A program made the translations under genes and the position numbers. Shown in pieces: positions 20,609 through 32,600 of a stretch of 64,000 nt of DNA; the first letter of the stretch is position 1, and the number at the start of each line of letters is the position of its first letter. The notes under the pieces were generated by a model, which ran no database searches, was not told the DNA's origin, and saw only the letters and a program-made list of their open reading frames with translations. Source of the DNA: Symsagittifera roscoffensis (taxonomy: Eukaryota; Xenacoelomorpha; Acoela; Convolutidae); contig NC_087068.1 of assembly GCF_963678635.1 (NCBI RefSeq), forward strand, positions 1,552,001 to 1,616,000, in the 5' to 3' direction.

Positions 20609-23600
20609 GTTTGTCTTTTCTTTTGTCCTTAACTGCTGGACTTTTTGAGGTAACAAGGAGTTTTACTAGGTCCAGTATGAAGACAAATTATGTCCGTCAT
20701 GGCCTAATTAGTCTTACTAATTTTTGAAATTAATAGGACATTGCGAACAAAAATTTGCTGAAATATTTTGCCGGTTGGTGGGGGGCTTAGAAAGAGCCAA
20801 CTGCTGCATCCAAATTTGGTCACAGGAGTTTAAAGTGTCCTAGATGAACGAATAGAGTTTTAATGATCTATGTATAGCAAAAACTCTTATAAAGTTTGCT
20901 CACGCTCATCTTTAAATTTCGGTGGTTTGATATTCGCCAATTTTGCTCTAAAATGACAAAAATACAGACCGCGAGAAAGTAAAGCTTGTCGAGAAGCTTC
21001 GAAAGAAAGTGGATTTTGGTACTGGGATTTCGCAGGGAAAGAAATCTTGTGATTTAGTTTGTCACAATTTGTGTCTTGTGAAGCTCAAGGAGCTTAAAGT
21101 GATGATTTCTCTCCGTGAAGTTCGATGAAAGCTGTTTTGGTTTTCTTGAAATCAATAAAACTTCTATAATGGGAGAACTTTAACTATTTAGTCAGTGAAT
21201 AGAGCTTGAAATCGAAAACCAGACTTTTTTGAACTCATAAAATTTTTAGGCCGGAAATTCATAATAGCAAACGCCAGGACTTCAAATTGTGCAATCATTT
21301 ACGCAAACGATGGCTTTTGCAACCTCACTGGGTTCACTAGATCTGACATCATGCAGAAGTCCTGCTGGTGCGATTTCCTCTACGGCAGACGAACTTCACC
21401 TGTGGCCACCGCCGAGATGAAGACCTGCCTTGTCACTAAGCTGGAGGTCAACTGCGAGGTCATTCTCTATCGCCAAAATAGTAACTAAATTTGTTTATAT
21501 CCTCTCAGTTTGATGCTTGAGGATAATTTAGATTTAATTTTGAAATAGATTCAACAATTCTGAGTGATCATCAATTATGGGCTTTACGGAAAATAATTCA
21601 GAGAAATTATTAGTATTATTTATTATCATAATTCACGGCGGTTAACATTTTTAACGGCGTTTAACAAATTCACGGCGTTGAATTATTGTTTGTTTCAGAA
21701 ACGCATTTCCTGTGTCAAGTTCTGATTGTCCCAGTGAAAAATGAGAACGAAGAAGTGGTTATGCTTGTACTTGCCTTCGAAGAACTGGGACCCGATAACC
21801 CAGTGGAACCCCAACGCAAATGTAAGAGTTTCTTGTAAAGCTTTCGATTTGTAGAGTCGATTTGCATGGATTTTTTTGTGACAATTTAAATGAGCAACTT
21901 TTGCAGTTTCTAAACTTGCTTAGTTGGTTTTTAAAAGACCCTTTTAAAAGGTGTGCTGGTGTGGTGCTTGTTGCTAATAGTGTCTTATGTTTGGTTACTT
22001 TTCAGTCTCGGTGTTCCAAAACCGAACCTCTCGGCTCTTATCACTGCCGATGTCCAACATATCTCAAAGTAGGTGGTCACTATCACTGAGTTACATCTTC
22101 TCTTCTCTTCTTTGTCTAGCTAGCTTCCATGTCTCTTAGCTTCAGTTACTCTTTGTACTCTCTTCTTCAAATTGTCATTCTTGTCTTCAACGTTTCCCTC
22201 ATTTTAACATGAACCAACTCGACAGAATTAAGGCTGCAATAGAAATTTAATAAAAGTAGTCCCTATGTATAGCGCTGATTACACAAGCAAAAATTGTGTG
22301 ATAGTATGAACTCTTTTTTTTTACAACCGAAGTCGCAATTATTGTTGCGACAAAATGTATTCATTTTGATCAATAACCAGCTGCTAAATACAGTCAATGC
22401 TAAGGATATTAACACAGACTATTATATAACAAATGGAATTTTAGCTGTAAGGCATCATGGATCTGTAGCGTTGAGGTAGGAAAGGAGACCCGCAACAAAT
22501 TCAGAAAATCATAGGGTTCGAACCTGGACAGGGGCGGATGTTTTAATGAACTTTTTAGTATGCTAGTTAAAATGAGTCCGCTCTATAATTTGAGGCATGT
22601 TATTGACAATTTTTTTTTTCAATTTGACTGGTACTTCTAAGGCGTCATAATTGGCTTGCGTCAATTAATAATTATGTAGACTCATAATTGGCGTGCGTCA
22701 CTTGAAAAATTTTCTAGAGTCAAAGTTTTACGCGTTCAGTTTTTCTCAGTAGCATAATCGGTCATATTTTTGCTTGTGTATGCGAAGTGCAACTTCGCCT
22801 CTGTTTAAATTATCCGAACAAAATCAACAAAACTTTAAACGGGTTTTTCTCAAATTGGGTTGGGATTAGACAGAAATGATGAGAATTAAATTTGCTTAGA
22901 ATTTCACCAGAAGTATTATATTCGAAAAATAACAAGCCAAAAAATTAACCCAAAAATTGATCATTTACTTTTTTCCAGTAAATCAAAGTTGCGCTGAAAC
23001 TGCCAAGTAAATCGATGAAAAACTTATATCAAAAGAAACTTTGTACACATACCAGCAAAATCTCCAAAAGTTTGGGCCAAGTGTTTGAAGTTTGTTTTCA
23101 AGCAAAGGAATGTTCTTTTATATAGTAAAATTGGCATTTTTTTGGCTATCAAACAAAAAATAATCCTTTTTGGAGGTTATACTTTTCTAAAATTTTGTTA
23201 GGCAGTATAAGAGGCTGACTTTGATATATATTGCTCATTAATTGACCAATTAGGCTTAGCGTAATTTTTTATCGTCTAAAGGAAGACTAAATGATCTATT
23301 TTTGGGGTAAGTTTTTGGCCCCGAGATTCGTAAAATAAATTGCACCATATAAATTCTGGTAAACATTTAAGCATCTAGTTCTCATCGTTTTTGTTTAATC
23401 TGACCTCGCTTTGAGAAAAACGCGATTAAAGTTTCAAGCGTTACTGATTTTGCCTGGTTAGTTAAAATCATCACTTTAGAAGGCTTTTAATTTATAATGA
23501 GCTACTCAATTTGGTAAAATGCACTTAATCTTGATATTGTTCTTCTGTTCTAATTTTTCATGATCCTGCGTATTGTTTTTGCTTAATTTTTTGAAATGAT

Positions 23601-26600
23601 AGTTTATCTGTTGTTCAATTGACATGTATATTAACGCAATTTTTTGGTATTATTCAACTTTGACGAGTTTGTTCATTTCAGTACAAAGCAAACTGCCGAA
23701 CATGCGAACCACACGTAACAACAACTGGGCTAACAAGCGGTCCAATTCAGTCGTACATGCCCCTGCTATCGATCACAGGTACGTTGATTAGCCTGGTTTT
23801 TCTTGCATCGGTCTGGGAATTGGTGCATTCAAGATTTGTTTCTGTTTTCTGTAAATTTTTTCTGCTAGACATTCTGAAAGAACATTTACGACAGACAATT
23901 TTTCAATACAAGTTATCATAAATCGTTAAGATTCAAGAATTATAGCGAGAAAAAGTATTCATGAATTAGGGCATGTGTTTGGGTGAAAGGGGGCGTGTCT
24001 TACTTTTTTTACTTCACAATTATGGTCTGCGGTAAAAAAATCATTTTTTTTGTTGTAAAAATAAAATTGCTCCTTTGGTGGCTCTTTTGCTATAATCACG
24101 ATCTGTAGCATTAGAAATATCGTAGCATCTATTCTCTGCTTTATTGGTGACTAGTCTTTGACGATCGTGAAGCGACCGCAGCACAGATGGAAGGACATGA
24201 GACTCCTAATCTACTGGTCGGATGTTCAGTGCCGCACTTAGCACTAGTTTAAGGAATATTTGGCGGCATTTTTGCTGCATAACATTCGCAGTTTATTAGA
24301 ATCTGTTGCTGCTTTATTGGTAGCTTGTGTCAGCTTATTTTCATGGAACTTGGAGCAAGTCCGAGGACGTGAGACTCCTTATCCCGAGGTCGGAAGTTCG
24401 AATCCGGCGCAAAGTTTGAGTTTTTTTTCATTCATTGCTTATTTTCACTTCAATCAGCAAAACTGTAAATGGCGTGCTACAACGAATGGAATTTATTGTC
24501 AATGAATGAAGTGAAGATTTATTTTTACTTCGTGTGCTTTTAAATATAAAATTTGATTACGCTCAAATTTGATTTTTCGTGGGTTGAAATTCATTCATTT
24601 GCCAGATGGAAGGAAAATTACGCTGTTCAATAGCCGAAGTGAAAATTGCGTGATGAAACGTGAAAGAGTTTTTTCGACTGGATTTCATTTTTTAAATTTC
24701 CCAGCAGAATAAGGATTTTACCTATTGGTTTCGGTTTTTTCTTAATTGGCTTAATGGTATGGAAGAAAGCAGGAGAATATAAAACAGTTGTCAAAACTAA
24801 CTTTTTAGGGTTCGAATCCCGTAATGGGGAATTTTTTTCGTTTGCAAGTTTTTTTGGTTTTTGTTGCGATTTGAAAACTCCGTTTGGCAATTTTTGCTCG
24901 TATAAATTTAGTCATCAGATGGGTTCTTCAAGAATGTACCCGCCATCCAACGTCATAACAGAAACTTCAATCTCAGTCACAAATGCTGACAGCGACGAGG
25001 ATAAAAAAGCGAACAGCTCGGAGGAAGTTTCACATGTGGAGTCGGTGAAGCTCAGACCACTTCTAGATGGGAACAGAAGCGTCACCACTCCGAGTTTTGA
25101 AACTGGGAAGTGGTCGCCGGACGAACGAATGAACGTGGAGGACAGCAATCACAAAACAGGAAAGACTATTTCGAGCCAACATGGGAACGAAGACTCGTTG
25201 AACAGGAGCTCGCCGGTGTCGGGGGGACCCTCGAATAGTCGTTGTGTGAACTCGGATCAGGAGCCTGTGATAGATCAAATGAGGAGCCGTAGCAAGACGT
25301 TGCCTGTGCCTACGAGACACCCCGTGCGCAAGATGGAAACTGCGGGGGGAGATTGTTCATCAACAGACGCAATTGAATCGGCCATGGAGGACAACACTTC
25401 GCATCACTTGTCAGCTGGAAAAGGAAAGAAACGACGAAGGTCTTTTGTCAACCTAATACCCCAAACTCTACCTCGTAAGTCCAATTTGTGTTTCAAAAGT
25501 TTATTGATTGGCTCTGAAATTTTTAGTTTGGACCCTGTGAGTTGTTCCATTTGAACAAATTGAGATGTTGCTGAAATGATTTGTGTAAATTTTGATCATT
25601 TTTACCGCTTCTAAATTTAAATGAAAAGACTGATATTGTTGTCGCAAGATTCTGTATCCAAGAAGCGATTCCATTTTCTGTGATATTTCTTAAAGTAGGA
25701 TTTGATTGACGACGTGGAATTGAATCAGTGTTGATAATTGTTGGTTAAGTAATACGTGGACATTTGGAATAGATTATTTGAATACCCCTGAGGGTACTAA
25801 TTTGAACCAGCTGCAATTTTCTCAATATCTGGATTGCCATTGACAGCCAGCAGCTCCTTCTTTGTTTCTATTGAGTCCAAGCGCGGCTAGCAAAACAAGA
25901 AATCTTTCCTGAATAAATCATCGATCAATCTGTGCTAGGGTTATGCCCATGTTAAATCACCTCAAGATTGTGAACAAAATAAATCTCCCGAAGTGACTGA
26001 AAATAACGCTGGGAGTAATGAACAATATTTTTGTTCAGCTTGCTCAAATTTGGTCAAGTTAACACCCTCTGGCCCCATTCTATGCCAGTGTTAATTAGAA
26101 TCTTATACTTCTGGATTCTAATACCTTCAGGGTTTATAACAGGCCAATTGACCCGTCCGGTTTTTATGGTTAGATTAATTTGTGTCACATCTGAAAAACA
26201 ATAGCAGATATTGAAATTAAGTTGCCACTTTTATGGAATGTTCAAAATTTCCTTTTTTTATGACATATGTTTATTACGCTTCGTTTGAGAAGGAATAATT
26301 TTCAGAATTAATATAAAAGACATCCGAAATATTATTTATTTCTGCAAAAATTCAGCGTAAGTTTACTCAATTGGGAATTAGTTGATCTTTTGCAAAACTG
26401 TATTCGTTTTTTGTTTGACAGTATCTATAGTACTATAGTTGTCTGGCTGGCACAAGTAATCTCACAATATAAATTCGGACCACAATTTGGAATTTAATAA
26501 TAACCGCTATCAAAGGCGGAAACTTGAAGATTTGTAATTTAAACCAGGTTGCAATGTATTATTACTGGCACGGTTTAATTGGGGCCAAATTACCGATTTT

Positions 26601-29600
26601 ACGACGTTGAACGTATTCACGTCTTGGATTGTTCGCATTTACCGCAAAAATTTGATCCTTAATCGACAGTGAAATATAATAAAACAGCGATAAAAATAGC
26701 TGAGTCCTTATTAATAGAGTTACTTATGACTGAATTGATCATAGTGTTTTCTCAATCAGGAATGCGTCTCATAATATTACCACCTTTGCTCGGCCGTAAA
26801 CAAACCAAAAACGGTAAGGGCTTCTTAATTCTCTTTAAAAGATAGGTAGGTTTTCTTTTTTTAATTGCTCCGACAAAAGCGTCTCATTACTTATTTTGCT
26901 GTTGTTTATTTGGAAAATTGCTCTAGGATAGTTACCTGTTTCGACCGATTTTTTTAAGAAGACGAGATCTAAATTTTAGCTGGCAAACTTGAAGTAGTCG
27001 AAAGCCCAAAATTATCCTAGATGTTTTTTTTGTTTTGTATTGTGCGTAAAAACCGCTGAATCTGAATGCGCGACGATCTGCCCCTTTAATTATTGATTCT
27101 TGTTTCAGTGCCCAAATCGGACTTTCTCACTCGTGCAGTATCGCAGCTGTCTATTGGCAAGCACAGCAAAGCACCCAGTCTAAGCGACGTCTCAGTGAGT
27201 ACTAACTTTTCCTCAAAGCCCTCCGAGTTGATTTATAGTAGCAGATAGGAAAAGACAGCTCGCTTTGCTCCAATTTTCAGTTTTTTACCAGATAATTTCA
27301 AAATAGATCTTTTGTTAACCATAGCGGAAAGAATGGTTTCAATCACTTAGGTTTTTCCTGTAAATAACTTTCTTACAAATTTGTAAGAAATACGTGCAGA
27401 GTCACGTGCAGGCTGAAATTCTCATTTTCTTGAAAATGAAATGACACCATGTCATAGACTTATCTTGTGATATAACCAGCTTTATACTACAACTGCAAGT
27501 TTTTCTGTAATTTGTTAATTATTTAATTCAGATTTTTACCTTTGCGAGCAGCACGGGTATTGCAAGCACGGGTATTTTCCCGTAAATAACTGTTCACAGG
27601 ACTCATCTGGACTCGTCTACCGTAGTGACGAGTCCAGATGAATTCCAATTATTAGCGTTCCGGGCAATCTTAGCCTCTTTAAGAGTAATGATTGTAATGA
27701 GTACTCTTATATAGGTCATGATGATTTTTTTTGGTTTTTTTTAAAGAAAAAGTCTTAAATTTTGTTCATGCTCAATTTTGATTTTTCGCGGTTTGCCATG
27801 TGATTTCTTTTGAAGTTAAGTGCATTTCTATTGTTAAAAGGAAGGCAAACTCCACTATCGAACAGCAAAATTGTAAAGGTCATGAAAAACATGATCGACT
27901 TCTAATTTCGAAAATGGAAATTAGTTATCAGATTTCCCAGCGAAATAAAAGTTTTGCCTATTGATCCAGTTTTTTCAAACTGGATTAATTTTAACCAAAA
28001 GTTATCATAAATTGCTCAGCAAATTCAAAGATCTTTAAGGTCATACATTTTTTTCTTCGAAGTTCAAAAGTTGAAGATTTTTGAAGAAACACGTTGGCTA
28101 TGTTCGCAACGAGTACGCCTGGGTCGGCAACGGTTTTGAGCTCCAATTTGATCAGGACCTATGTTTTTCAAACGGGAAATATACTGTTTCAAATAAATTT
28201 TCGACCTATTAATTGTCTTCTTATGTTTTGTCTGCTTAGATGCGAAGCAAAAGGTATTAGTACGAACTTTTTTTTTTCCAACCTAAGTCGCATATAAAAG
28301 TGCTAATTTTGATGGCACTTTTGAATCAGTATGCTGCGGTAGCAGTATAATATCATATGTGCCTTGATATTTGATTAGTAAAAAGTTAACACAGCTAATG
28401 CATTTTAAATTCATCAAATGCACCGAAAAAAGTTATTTGTTTCAAACATCAGTATAATGATAAAAAGCTTGATTTTACAAATTTTTCATAAGTCAATGTA
28501 TCTCGAATTCTTTTGAAATGCATAGTTTCTCCATACTTTGGCTTTATGCTTTCCAATTTATACCTCGCAAAATTGTGTCTTTTTGTATTTAGTGCTACTT
28601 CTGCTGCTTCGAATTGGCAATTTATTAGCATATGTAGCTGCGTTTTTGAGGACTTTAAGCATCCGTGGTTAGTGCGTGAGACTCAAATTTGCCAAGTCGC
28701 AGATTCGAATCCGATTCCTAGCCGAGTGTTTGCTTATTCGAGACTTATTTCTACTTGATTATGATTTTCTCCTAGAATTCCTGTTGTTTTGATTTTCTGG
28801 AATTTGATTTTTTTTTTATTTTGCCTAAAAACTTTGTTCGGCCCCACTTATTACGGCCTTTTTTATTGGCTTAATGACCTAATTTTGGCTCGTATTAAGC
28901 GAAACACAAAAATTACGCTCTCCTCATTTTTGGGTTGATTGCAATTTTACCAACTCGGTTTGTTAATTTTTGTTTTCGTTTTTTCCCGGCTTAATAGGTT
29001 TAGGCTTATTTTAAATCGGTTAGTAGCCTTTTGTTTTGTCGTTTGATTAGCGAAATTTTTTTTGTGTGCGAGTGTGTTTTCTGAGGGTAATGGGGATTTA
29101 AATTTTTAAAATTAGTTTTTAATTAAAAAAAGTTGGATTGAAGAGTTTCTCTGCTCAGGTATTTTTGGCTTCGTTACCGCTTGGTTAGTTTTTCCGATGC
29201 TGATTTTTCATTTTATTGTCTGGCCATGTTTTTTTCACAACTTTCTCCATTCATTCTGATAGAACTAGTCGTTTTGCAATAGGTACGAGGCGCAGCTTCG
29301 CCTTTGTTTGAATAAGTTTCTACCTTTTGTGTGTAAAAAGAGAACGAAGTGATTTTTTATTTATTACTCTAGCAAACGTCAGTGAGCGTTAGTGTTATAC
29401 TACGACTTTTCATTTTTTCTAACCCAAGTCGCAAATATTGGTGACACTTCTGCGGCACATTTAAGGCTTTTTGATAGCATGCGATTTGATATTCGAATAG
29501 TAAAAAGTTAACACAGTTAATGCATTTTAAATTAATCAAATGAACCGAAAAAAGCAATTTGTTTCAAACAACATAAGAATACTAAAAACTCGATTTCAGA

Positions 29601-32600
29601 AATTTTACAACTAAATGTATCTCGAAATGTTTTGAAATACAAAATTTATACATAAGGTGGCTTTATGCTTTCCAGTTTATTACATGCAAATTTAGTGTGG
29701 ATGCGTTCAGTTTGTTATTTTCGAAACTATTGCTTGCAAAATTGTGTATATTCAAGTTTGGTGCCACTTTAGCTGCATTGCGTTGGCAATTTGTTAGCAT
29801 ATATAGCTGCTTTATTTGTGACCAGTGTTTGCGAGTTGTTAAGCATTAATGGCCGAGAGGGCCGGGCGTAAGACTCGAATTCTCGAAGCCGGAGGTTCGA
29901 AGAACATATTTAGCAACGTCTTACTAATTCGAGGATTATTTTTATCTTTTTAATTCACCTTATAAAGCTACTTTTTCGTGTTTTCGCTAGTGTTTGCAAT
30001 GCGCAGCTTCGCATCTGTATTTATCTCTTGATATATTTGTTTTCAGGAAGAGTCTCAAAATGCTCTAACAAATGCAGCAAGTCTAAAAAACTTCCATTTT
30101 CCAAAAAATATCAATTTTTTTGGCCTGTTTGCTTTTTTTTAAAAAAAATTGTCCTCGGCACAGAAAATCTAATCGAAACTGGGTTGTTATTGTAATTTGG
30201 GGTAGCTCAGAGAATTCTTTTGATCGAGCAAAAAAAGGTCGCCAAATTTTTCGGATTTTTTTTGAAAATTCGACCCCTCTGGTGTATTTTACATTCGTCC
30301 CTGAAAGCATCACACATTCATGAATACTCTTTGGTAGTATATACAATTTTTGAGTTCAATTCAAATTCAACAGCTTGAATTTAGGTAATTCTGCTTTCCA
30401 GTTGCGAAAGCGGAAATCTAGTTTCACAGCGAATTAGAAATCTATCTATTGATCCAGTTTTCTTATACTGGGTTAATTTTATCAAATGTGTCGATAATAA
30501 ATTGTTCTTGAAATTCTAAGAGCTCTAACATGATACACTAGGCTACAAAAAATAAGAAGACACTTTCATTTAAAAATATATTTTCATAAACACTTTTTTT
30601 CAAAATTTTGTCGGGAAGCCCCGATTTTTGCAACAGACATTTACACGGTTTGGCAACAATTTTTACAAATTTTTAGTAAATGAATTTGGAATTGATTCCC
30701 AAAGAGAAAATACAGTTTCAACTAAATTTTGGGGATTCATCTTCATGGATCTAAGCTGCCGTTTCATATACGCCCAAACGTTGTCTATTGGAGTTAAGTC
30801 TGGACTATACGTAGGCTAGTCTTCCTTTATGACCCCATGGTCCGATTATTGACAAACCTGATTGACAATCACTGACAAATATTGATTGACAACCACTGAT
30901 TGACAATCCCAGCCCGAAGAATAGAACAATTGTTGTCTTGGAGTATGTAACCACTCAATTTGTCAGTTCTCGCCCGCTCTAATAAATCAATAAACGAAGT
31001 AGCTGTACAAAACGTTGCGCTTTGGGAAAAACACGCCACCCATTGGCTGCTATACACCCCAGAACAGTAAAGAAAACCGACTGGAACTTCGTGCAGTTGT
31101 GTTTTCGGGAGCATATCGTTTCCTACGCTCTCGCCAGACATAAACTAAACAATTTTTTGCTAGAACTATTAAACAATACTCATTTTTTTCGAGGGATAGA
31201 GTGCTGTCATTTTTCAACCATCCTTCGATTGGTCGGCGATCTCTTTTGTTTAATTTCATCGGTTTCCCTGATTGCTCTGCGTTCTCACCATTTTTAAGTT
31301 TTTTTAAGCATTTTTACACCGAAGACTTTAGTCAAGGTGTTATGGTATCGTGTAACGGGTTTTTTTTTTTAATGTTGTCTGTTGTCAAGTGTCGACAAAT
31401 AACGTCCACAGTTATCAATTATCATGTGGGCTGGACTATATCGCGCTATGTCACGTGATTGCGTATGTTTGTTTCTTTATTTGTTCATCTTTATTTATTT
31501 AATTATCTGTTCTTCTATTTATTTAATTATGTTTAGTTTGCTTATATTTATTTATAATTTATGTATGTACATATTTATTTTTGTTTATTTTTATCACGTG
31601 TTTTGTTTATTTATTTAACTATTCTTTCTTTCATTTAGTTTTAGCTAGTCACTGTATGATTTTCTGCCAGCAGCTCAACTGGTCTGTGTATACTTGTATT
31701 AGGTACACAGTTTTTTTTCAACTGCTGTGTATACTTGTATTAGGTACACAGTTTTTTTTTCAACTGCTGTGTATACTTGTATTAGGTACACTGTAGTTTC
31801 AATCAATTGATCTGTGTATACTTGTATTAGGTACACAGTTATTCTATTTCAACTTTTGTGTATACTTGTATTAGGTACACTGTAGTTTCAATCAACTGGT
31901 CTGTGTATACTTGTATTAGGTACAGTTTTTTTCAACTGCTGTGTATACTTGTATTAGGTACACTGTAGTTTCAATCAACTGATCTGTGTATACTTGTATT
32001 AGGCACACAGTTATTCTATTTCAACTTTTGTGTATACTTGTATTAGGTACACTGTAGTTTCAATCAACTGGTCTGTGTATACTTGTATTAGGTACACAGT
32101 TTTTTTTCAACTGCTGTGTATACTTGTATTAGGTACACTGTAGTTTCAATCAACTGATCTGTGTATACTTGTATTAGGTACACAGTTTTTCTATTTCAAC
32201 TGCTGTGTATACTTGTATTAGGTACACTGTAGTTTCAATCAACTGGTCTGTGTATACTTGTATTAGGTACACAGTTTTTTTTCAACTGCTGTGTATACTT
32301 GTATTAGGTACACGGTTTTTCTATTTCAACTGCTGTGTATACTTGTATTAGGTACACTGTAGTTTCAATCAACTGATCGTGTATACTTGTATTAGGTACA
32401 CAGTTTCTTTAGTTTAACTGATCTGCGTATACTTGTAATAGGTACACTGTAGTTTCAATCAACTGGTCTGTGTATACTTGTATTAGGTACACAGTTTTTT
32501 TTCAACTGCTGTGTATACTTGTATTAGGTACACAGTTTTTCTATTTCAACTGCTGTGTATACTTGTATTAGGTACACTGTAGTTTCAATCAACTGGTCTG

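Larger units (their letters stand above)
21822..23681 (+). other. ERG intron 3
   Basis: Holds a SINE-like repeat (22,290-22,525) and a long palindromic fold-back element (22,795-23,465). The rest is AT-rich with nothing recognised. Confidence 0.6.

Noticed and set aside
24354-24425. Possible tRNA gene (good B-box GTTCGAATCC)
   Set aside because: No acceptor stem or anticodon arm can be folded around it, and a decayed relative lies just upstream, so it is a SINE remnant.
24754-24911. In-frame upstream extension of exon 5 beginning at 24,754
   Set aside because: The extension is T-rich with a SINE-like B-box and Phe runs; the AG at 24,910-24,911 gives the right phase from exon 4.
30083-30346. 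87-codon minus-strand frame
   Set aside because: It is built on T-rich intron sequence, with no family resemblance and no splice context.
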